Made by a program: the position numbers and the translations under genes. Below are positions 5,724 through 10,250 of a DNA stretch of 10,250 nt, one piece after another. The DNA comes from CAWCPR01 sp963797475 (GTDB lineage Bacteria; Chloroflexota; Anaerolineae; Anaerolineales; UBA4823), in assembly GCA_963797475.1 (NCBI GenBank), contig CAWCPR010000022.1, positions 1-10,250 on the forward strand. Direction: 5' to 3'. The notes below the pieces were generated by a model. It did no database searches. It was given only the letters and a program-made list of their open reading frames with translations, and was not told where the DNA came from. Numbering within the stretch: position 1 is the first letter of the stretch; each line of letters starts with the position of its first letter.

Positions 5724-7967
5724 CTACAACAGACCCAACTCGCGGGCACGCGCTACGGCTTCGGTGCGGCTTTGGACCTGTAGTTTGCTAAAGATTATCT
5801 GATTGTGCCCTTTAACCGTACTCAAGGCGAGGAAAAGCCGCTTGCTAATCTCGCGATTCGAGAGACCTTGGGCAATGAGTTGGAGTATTTCTAACTCGCG
5901 TGGGCTCAATGGCTCAACCAATTTAGATCCCGGAGATTGCGTTTGCGAGGAGACAGCTCCTCCAGTGTCAGCGTTGGCGAATGCTGTCAACAACCGCCGA
6001 ACATAATCCGGCGCAATGCCTCGATTTAAGGTCTCATTGAGCAGATGAGCCATCGACTGACCTTCATCCACAAAGATGCGGATGAAGCCGCCCGGCTCCG
6101 CCAGCGCCAGCGCGTCACCCAGCAATTGCACGGCCTTGCCCTTTTCGCCATTCGCTTGCAAAGCAACCTCATGGAGCGCAAGCGCCTGTAGAATCATGAT
6201 CTGGAGCCGTTCATCTACCCAACCTTTTGCCTCCACCTGTTGGCGCAATGGCTCCAGCAGCGCCAATGCCGTGGACGGGTCTCCCCTGGCTAAATATACG
6301 CGGGCCTGGCTGAGGGGGAGTTCGTACTTCTCAGCCATAGCTGCGGCTGCCGCCAGGTTGCCCTGGTGAAGCAACACAAGCACCTGGGCGGCAGCAATTT
6401 CAGACATCTGATGCACAAAGTTATGCTGGCGCACGAATGCTTCGGCCTCCGCTAATATGCCAGCCGCGCCGGCGGCATCTCCCCGGGCAAGTTTCAGGCG
6501 GGCGAGAAACACCCCATACGAGGCGAAGGTGTCGGCACTTTCCATCTGCTGCGCCAGTTGGAGGCATTGTTGTCCATCCTGTAGAGCGGTTTCCAGATCA
6601 TTCCATTGGTAGGTTATACGAGCCAGGCCAAGATAGGCTTCACAGGCAATCGGATCGGGCGGATCACCGGCTAATTGCAGGACGCGATTGTAGGTGCTCG
6701 TCGCCAGAGAAAGCTGGTTGTCTGCTTCCTGTAATTGACCAAGGTTTATCGTAGCCGCGGTGGTATAGATGGAATCCCCAACCGACTTACTGATCGATAT
6801 AACTTCGCTGTAGGCCTGGCTGGCCGCAGCACGGTCTCCCTGAAGTTGATAGGCATACCCCAACGTCCAGGTAGTGGCCGTGCGGACAAGCAGGTTTTGA
6901 GGGGACAGATACTCCAGGGCGCGACGCGATTGGTTAAGGATGGTGTCTATATCGTGCTGAATTACAGCCAACGTAGCCCGCATGGAGGCAATACGGCCGA
7001 TAAGGTCTTTGGTTCTGTCGTCTGGTTTGGCGCCCTGCTTGTGCGTTAGCAGCGCTGCTTCAGCAGCTTGTAGTTTCTGTTCGACGGTGGTATGCCGGCC
7101 GCCAAACAATAAAGTCGCGGCATACGTCACCCACAACGAGGGTCTGGCATCCAATGTTGTCTTGGGCAGCAACTCCAGCCAGTGAAGGACCGGGGCGCCT
7201 GCGCCGCGAAATTGTAGAGGCACCCACTCTCTCTCAATCAGGCGCTCGGCGCGCTCGACATCATTGGCAGCAGCCGCATGTTGAAAAGCTTCAATCTCCA
7301 GACCATTGTGCTCGTACCACTCGCTCGCTCGCCGGTGCAGGGCAGGTACTTGATCGGGCTGCTCCGCTATCAAGTGTGCGTGGAGAACGTCTGCAAAAAG
7401 GTGGTGATAGCGAAACCAGCGGCGCTGATCATCCAGAGCGGAGACAAACAGGTTGCCTCGCTCCAGGGTCTCCAGAAGCACGTTACTATTCTCCTGACCG
7501 GTGACGGCATCGCACAGCGGGCCACTCAACCAGTCGAGGATGGAGGTCTGGAGTAAGAAGCTGCGGACACGTTCGGACTGACGATGCAGGACCTCTTCGA
7601 CCAGATAGTCCACGATGTACCGGTTGTCTCCAGAGAAATGCCTGATAAACCCATGAACATCCTCTCGCCCTCGCATCGAGAGCGCCGCCAGCTTGAGCCC
7701 CGCAATCCAGCCTTCGGTACGGGACTCCAGCGAGGTAACTTCCTCGGCCGTGAGGCCCAGCTCCATCACCTGGTTGAGAAATCCGGCGGCTTCAGAGGGG
7801 GTAAAACGCAAGTCGGCCGCGCGCAGTTCGGTCAATTGGCCCAGGGCGCGCAAGCGGGCCAGGGGTAGATTTGGATCCTCACGGGTGGCGATGACCAGGT
7901 GCATCTGGGGCGGCAGGTGCTCGAGAAGAAAGGTAAGGGCGTTGTCAACTGGTTTGGAATCAATCAC
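5724..7967 (-). CDS. LAL (MalT-like) LuxR regulator, C-terminal part after the frameshift
   Basis: This frame encodes the rest of a large ATP-binding LuxR regulator. It is open back to 8033, and the sequence FVLDDYYVID, which contains the Walker B aspartates (DD at 7979-7974), lies before the first possible start (GTG 7967, no ribosome site), so independent translation is doubtful. In order it holds the end of the NTPase domain with HLVIATREDPNLPLARLRA, the winged-helix region (ADLRFTPSEAAGFLNQV; RTEGWIAGLKLAALSM), the RWFRYHHLFADVLHAHL segment, a long TPR-like helical sensor (about residues 230-620), and a complete LuxR HTH at the C-terminus (PLSPRELEILQLIAQGLSNREI, recognition helix LALSTVKGHNQIIF, last 62 residues). 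Joined to 7978-8430 by removing one base it gives 901 residues, the size of MalT. Family is certain; activity of this copy is not. Confidence 0.85.
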   Translation of the reverse strand: MIDSKPVDNALTFLLEHLPPQMHLVIATREDPNLPLARLRALGQLTELRAADLRFTPSEAAGFLNQVMELGLTAEEVTSLESRTEGWIAGLKLAALSMRGREDVHGFIRHFSGDNRYIVDYLVEEVLHRQSERVRSFLLQTSILDWLSGPLCDAVTGQENSNVLLETLERGNLFVSALDDQRRWFRYHHLFADVLHAHLIAEQPDQVPALHRRASEWYEHNGLEIEAFQHAAAANDVERAERLIEREWVPLQFRGAGAPVLHWLELLPKTTLDARPSLWVTYAATLLFGGRHTTVEQKLQAAEAALLTHKQGAKPDDRTKDLIGRIASMRATLAVIQHDIDTILNQSRRALEYLSPQNLLVRTATTWTLGYAYQLQGDRAAASQAYSEVISISKSVGDSIYTTAATINLGQLQEADNQLSLATSTYNRVLQLAGDPPDPIACEAYLGLARITYQWNDLETALQDGQQCLQLAQQMESADTFASYGVFLARLKLARGDAAGAAGILAEAEAFVRQHNFVHQMSEIAAAQVLVLLHQGNLAAAAAMAEKYELPLSQARVYLARGDPSTALALLEPLRQQVEAKGWVDERLQIMILQALALHEVALQANGEKGKAVQLLGDALALAEPGGFIRIFVDEGQSMAHLLNETLNRGIAPDYVRRLLTAFANADTGGAVSSQTQSPGSKLVEPLSPRELEILQLIAQGLSNREISKRLFLALSTVKGHNQIIFSKLQVQSRTEAVARARELGLL

Positions 7968-7977
7968 GTAGTAGTCG

Positions 7978-8430
7978 TCAAGGACGAAGACGATATTGTC
8001 GAAGGACGGAGGTGATTTCGTTGAGCAGAACTGTCAGAATCGTCTCGGTTGGCGGTGGCTGACGGGATTGGAGCACGCCCAACACTCCTGCTCCAATATT
8101 TCCGACCAGGGACTGTCGGGCCGCAGCCTTTTCGACTTTGCTCAGGGCGAGCGTCTGCAAAGCCGTAACGAAGTAAGTCAGAAAGCGTGTGAGGTCGCTG
8201 TCCCCTTCGTCCAGCGACAGCCAGGCAACGCGAACCTTCGGTTCGAGGCGCTGGCAACTGGCGACCCATTCGCTGACCAGCGTGGTTTTACCGTAGCCAA
8301 CCGGGGCAGAGACGAGGGTCAGTTTGCGTTGCAGACCCTCATTCAAGAGTTCGATCAGGCGGGGGCGCAGGACAACTTTAGATCGAGGCGGGGGGATAAA
8401 GAGTTTTGTGGCTAAAACCGGTATAGACAT
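7978..8430 (-). CDS. LAL (MalT-like) LuxR regulator, N-terminal part before the frameshift
   Basis: The first 141 residues match the start of LAL regulators: ATKLFIPPPRSKVVLRPRLI at 7-26, then the Walker A loop SAPVGYGKTT at 41-50, then VAWLSLDEGDSDLTRFLTYFVTALQ. After LLNEITS the frame departs from the family, adds nine unrelated residues and ends at TGA 7980-7978. Family members continue with a hydrophobic strand and LDDYH at exactly the spacing found in the neighbouring frame. As it stands the product would be a 150-residue P-loop fragment without Walker B, sensor or DNA-binding domain. ATG 8430 has no clear Shine-Dalgarno sequence; it is chosen because the family begins a few residues before TKL. 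Either a sequencing or assembly error or a true inactivating mutation. Confidence 0.85.
   Translation of the reverse strand: MSIPVLATKLFIPPPRSKVVLRPRLIELLNEGLQRKLTLVSAPVGYGKTTLVSEWVASCQRLEPKVRVAWLSLDEGDSDLTRFLTYFVTALQTLALSKVEKAAARQSLVGNIGAGVLGVLQSRQPPPTETILTVLLNEITSVLRQYRLRP
8004..8010 (-). other. One-base frameshift in the LAL regulator gene
   Basis: Codons ACC-TCC (8013-8008) read the upstream frame, and TCC-TTC-GAC from 8006 reads the downstream frame; skipping the single base at 8007 joins LNEITS to SFDNIVFVLDDYYVID. The stretch between LNE and LDDY then has the usual family length. Both frames are open from 8033 to 7981, so the extra base could lie anywhere there, but family spacing does not change. 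There is no homopolymer or known slippery heptamer, which argues against programmed frameshifting. Confidence 0.8.
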
Positions 8431-8506
8431 GGATCAATTGCGGATATATCCTTCATGGTTTGCCAATCGCGGGTTGAAGGCAACCTAACTACCGGCGATA
8501 TTTAGG

Positions 8507-8529
8507 CTGAAAATCGAGCACGTTTTCAG
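8507..8529. promoter_or_regulatory. Dyad CTGAAAA ... TTTTCAG upstream of the luxR-type gene
   Basis: Perfect seven-base arms (8507-8513 and 8523-8529) with a nine-base centre, about 77 bp before the ATG at 8430; CG pairs at 8515-8516 and 8521-8522 can extend it. Preceded by TTTAGG, it resembles a palindrome at 3617-3641. It could be an operator for the regulator or a transcription-stop stem; a second short palindrome, GGATATATCC (8442-8451), lies between it and the ATG. Confidence 0.4.
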
Positions 8530-8572
8530 ATCATTGAGGCATATTATATCCTTATCGTCGCAGATTGTTTGA

Positions 8573-8809
8573 ACGCGTAAGGCCGGGGTCTATAAGAGCC
8601 CGGACGGCGGCGCAACCTGGCAGTTGTATTTCCGGGCTGGCGAGCTGGAAGGCGCGCCGCGCGCCCTGTATTTCAAGCCCGCCCCTGCCTCCAGTCTCCA
8701 GGCCAAAAGCTCTTCCGGCTCGGCCTTGCTCCTGGGCAGCAGCCGCGGCGTTTACCGGATGGAGCCGGCCTCCGAATTTCGCCTGTACCTGGCGGTTGTT
8801 CAGAGATAA
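8573..8809 (+). pseudogene. C-terminal remnant of a secreted Asp-box (BNR-like) repeat protein
   Basis: An open frame of 78 codons follows an in-frame TGA (8570-8572), with no ATG or ribosome site near its beginning. It opens with GVYKSPDGGATWQLYF, a clear Asp-box (S-x-D-G-G-x-T-W), the hairpin found in sialidase, VPS10 and photosystem-assembly-type beta-propellers. A second blade edge reads LLLGSSRGVYR, and the frame ends in FRLYLAVVQR before TAA. In intact relatives many such blades and a signal peptide would precede this, so nearly all of the gene is missing and what remains is the last blade and tail. GC content appears higher than in the adjacent gap, consistent with a once-coding stretch. 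Only the Asp-box identity is firm; the original function is unknown. Confidence 0.55.
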
Positions 8810-8831
8810 ACACTGGCGGCTCCAACGGGTA

Positions 8832-8859
8832 TTATGTGCTGCTCGAACTGGTGTACAAT
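8832..8859 (+). promoter_or_regulatory. Possible promoter before the small ORF and kelch gene
   Basis: TACAAT (8854-8859) preceded by TG, with a poor -35 candidate TTATGT (8832-8837) 16 bases upstream. It is the best -10-like element between the Asp-box remnant and the next reading frames. Weak evidence only. Confidence 0.25.
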
Positions 8860-8909
8860 ATAGGCGCTCTTTAAAACCCGGAGCAAATTGTAATGACCGG
8901 AGTTAGGAC

Positions 8910-8996
8910 ATGGAGTTCGAATCCAAGCGTCTCACTTTTGAAGAACTCAGTGAACGACTGCGTGAGGCGGCTCCAGTTGGTTGGGTAAATCACTAA
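8910..8996 (+). CDS. Small ORF, 28 codons, function unknown
   Basis: ATG 8910 follows GGAGTTAGGAC, so a Shine-Dalgarno-like AGGA is near it, and the frame closes with TAA at 8994-8996, 26 nt before the kelch gene's ATG. The product begins MEFESKRLTFEELSERL and ends APVGWVNH. The amphipathic LTFEELSERLREA pattern looks like the opening helix of a longer protein rather than a complete domain, so it may be a truncated 5' gene end or a leader peptide for the kelch gene. I do not recognise a family. It may equally be a chance frame. Confidence 0.3.
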   Translation: MEFESKRLTFEELSERLREAAPVGWVNH

Positions 8997-9022
8997 ACTC
9001 CACCAACGAAAGGGGGCCGGAA

Positions 9023-10171
9023 ATGATGCGACCAAAACGATGGGGTATTGGAATATTCGTGTTGGCTTTCTCCGTTTTAGCAAGCGCCTCCACCCTCGAA
9101 GCAGCGACCTCGCTTACGACTACCTCGCAACCCATCCCCCAGCTTATTCTTGCGCAACGGCAGTCTCCATCTTCTTTTCCCCCACCGCAGTCTGAGTGGC
9201 AGCGGCTGGATTTCCCTGTTCTGCCTTTGCCTCGCGTCGGTTCTTCCTTTATATTGAACCCGATAAACAAGATCGCGCTGCTTTTCGGAGGAATTAATTC
9301 GACCGCTGGTGAGCTCAACGACTTATGGATGACAGATGGGCATGGGTGGGTGCAATTTCAAACACCCCATTCACCTGAATCACGAGCAGATGCGAGCATG
9401 GCTTATGACGAAGCGCACCGGGAGGCGGTCCTATTTGGCGGCATTGGAGGCGGAGAATTATTGGGAGACACCTGGGTATTCGATGGCGTCGATTGGATCC
9501 AACAACAGCCGGCGGTTTCTCCTTCCCCGCGCACCGCTGCCAGTATGGTTTACGACCCGGAACGAAAAGTAACCATCCTGTTTGGCGGACTTGCGGAAAG
9601 CGGTGGAAAATTCGATGAAGCTTTGAACGAGATGTGGGTTTTGGATGGGGAAACCTGGCAGCAGCAATTTCCTGCTGTTCTACCTCCCGCCAGGTGGGGC
9701 GCTAATTTGGTCTACGATCGCCTCCACAAAGCGATCCTTCTCTTCGGTGGCGGAACCAGTGGAGGTGGTTTTCGGGAAGATACCTGGCTCTGGGATGGCG
9801 CTTCCTGGATAGAGCAGCATCCTTCACACCACCCCGCAGGCCGGGCTAACTTCGGCATGGCTTATGACGAGAGTCGCCAGCAGGTGATCTTGTTTGGAGG
9901 ACAAACTTACGCCGATAGCGATCCTACCGAATCCTGGGCCTGGGACGGGCAGGATTGGACGCAACTACCAACCCGCCAGGAGCCTTCCGAAGAGCTGGCA
10001 TATGGCGCCCAGTTGGTCTATATCCCTGAGCTTCAGACGGTGACATTGTATAACGACTTTCGAGAGAAATCCATTACTCCCAATGATGATATCCTCTTCA
10101 CTGAACGTTCTGGGGTATGGGTCTTGGCTTACCGGTATTTGTTTTACTTGCCTATCATCAGTGGGAAGTGA
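9023..10171 (+). CDS. Secreted kelch-repeat beta-propeller-like protein
   Basis: A 382-residue protein with a Sec signal peptide (basic MMRPKR, hydrophobic core GIFVLAFSVLASA, likely cleavage near residues 22-28) and at least five kelch-like units. Each has the signature hydrophobic-LFGG (FGG at 88-90, 138-140, 187-189, 241-243, 291-293, spaced about 50 residues) followed by D/E-T/M-W-x-x-D-G-x-x-W, with MAYD or MVYD before it. A degenerate sixth unit (LVYIPELQTVTLYND) may close the ring. Kelch propellers are binding scaffolds; no catalytic residues are evident. It ends YLFYLPIISGK, a tail shared in form with the upstream Asp-box remnant. ATG 9023 is chosen because AGGGGG lies six bases upstream; an adjacent ATG at 9026 is equally possible, while the earlier TTG at 8981 would spoil the signal peptide. 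Likely exported or surface-associated. Confidence 0.88.
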   Translation: MMRPKRWGIGIFVLAFSVLASASTLEAATSLTTTSQPIPQLILAQRQSPSSFPPPQSEWQRLDFPVLPLPRVGSSFILNPINKIALLFGGINSTAGELNDLWMTDGHGWVQFQTPHSPESRADASMAYDEAHREAVLFGGIGGGELLGDTWVFDGVDWIQQQPAVSPSPRTAASMVYDPERKVTILFGGLAESGGKFDEALNEMWVLDGETWQQQFPAVLPPARWGANLVYDRLHKAILLFGGGTSGGGFREDTWLWDGASWIEQHPSHHPAGRANFGMAYDESRQQVILFGGQTYADSDPTESWAWDGQDWTQLPTRQEPSEELAYGAQLVYIPELQTVTLYNDFREKSITPNDDILFTERSGVWVLAYRYLFYLPIISGK

Positions 10172-10223
10172 ATCCGGTCCATGTTTGGCGCAACTGCCGG
10201 CCGTATTCCAACCAGGTTGACTG

Positions 10224-10229
10224 TATAAT
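10224..10229 (+). promoter_or_regulatory. TATAAT -10-like element at the window edge
   Basis: A consensus TATAAT preceded by CTG, in the 79-nt tail after the kelch gene; no good -35 lies 16-18 bases upstream. It may serve a gene to the right of the window. The tail shows no convincing terminator. Confidence 0.3.
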
Positions 10230-10250
10230 AAAATAAGCTTGGGGCGGCGC

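Noticed and set aside
7154..7868. Several open plus-strand frames of 90-116 codons opposite the regulator
   Set aside because: They are antisense shadows of a high-GC coding region; their translations are low-complexity Arg/Ala/Ser-rich and show no motif.
1817..8489. GGCAACCTAAC shared by 1817-1827 and 8479-8489
   Set aside because: An 11-base match is expected many times by chance in a 10-kb window, and nothing around it extends the similarity.
8624..8809. A separate gene starting at TTG 8624
   Set aside because: The Asp-box reading frame continues upstream of it to 8573 without a start, and there is no ribosome site; it is a gene remnant.
8908..8935. GTTCGAATCC near 8914-8923 resembles a tRNA T-loop
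   Set aside because: The flanking bases cannot form a five-base T-stem, and no anticodon arm, D-arm or acceptor stem can be found around it.
8981..9022. TTG start extending the kelch protein by 14 residues
   Set aside because: No ribosome site precedes it, it adds a polar stretch before a good signal peptide, and AGGGGG is ideally placed for ATG 9023/9026.
1..10250. CRISPR array, phage module, or integron/attachment-site structure
   Set aside because: No regularly spaced direct repeats, cas, integrase, recombinase or phage genes are present; the only repeats are the short ones described.

Overview
Likely organism: a moderately GC-rich bacterium, most probably a member of the Chloroflexota (Anaerolineae/Caldilinea-like). 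This is inferred from gene content: a MalT-like LAL/LuxR regulator followed by a small WFDGLTI...DQAALHGLL-type hypothetical, a DUF4386 membrane protein, a DUF6326-like membrane protein and two oxidoreductases, together with secreted beta-propeller-type proteins ending in a Tyr-Leu-Pro-hydrophobic tail. No rRNA, tRNA or CRISPR array is present to confirm it.

Layout, part 1 (positions 8430 down to 6, all on the minus strand). A LAL-type LuxR regulator (8430-5724) is broken near 8007 by a one-base frameshift that separates its Walker A half from its Walker B/TPR/HTH half; removing one base would restore a 901-residue protein. After a 214-nt gap with a candidate terminator and a strong ACCCTA...TAGGGT dyad, a collinear series follows: small conserved hypothetical (5509-5216), 6-TM membrane protein (5229-4456, overlapping the previous gene by 14 nt), DUF4386 membrane protein (4357-3581), 4-TM DUF6326-like protein (3387-2965), a perfect 14-bp hairpin, zinc-free MDR oxidoreductase (2857-1823), a vestige resembling IS3-type OrfA (about 1780-1697), short-chain dehydrogenase (1685-798, TTG start) and a nucleotidyltransferase-like protein (764-6). 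It looks like a regulator plus a membrane/redox operon in its control; the substrate cannot be read from sequence.

The most unusual structure in part 1 is a duplicated stretch of about 105 bp. The junction between the small hypothetical and the 6-TM gene (5164-5265) recurs, at about 80% identity over its 66-bp coding core, as the start region of the DUF4386 gene (4292-4398). Each copy carries two Shine-Dalgarno/ATG pairs 45 nt apart in the same frame, so each membrane protein has alternative, well-equipped starts.

Layout, part 2 (8431-10250, plus strand). 8431-8909 has no intact gene: it holds the luxR upstream region with a dyad at 8507-8529, a C-terminal remnant of an Asp-box (BNR-like) secreted protein (8573-8809), and a weak promoter-like element. 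A 28-codon small ORF (8910-8996) precedes a secreted five-blade kelch-type protein (9023-10171). The last 79 bases hold only a TATAAT-like element for a gene beyond the window.
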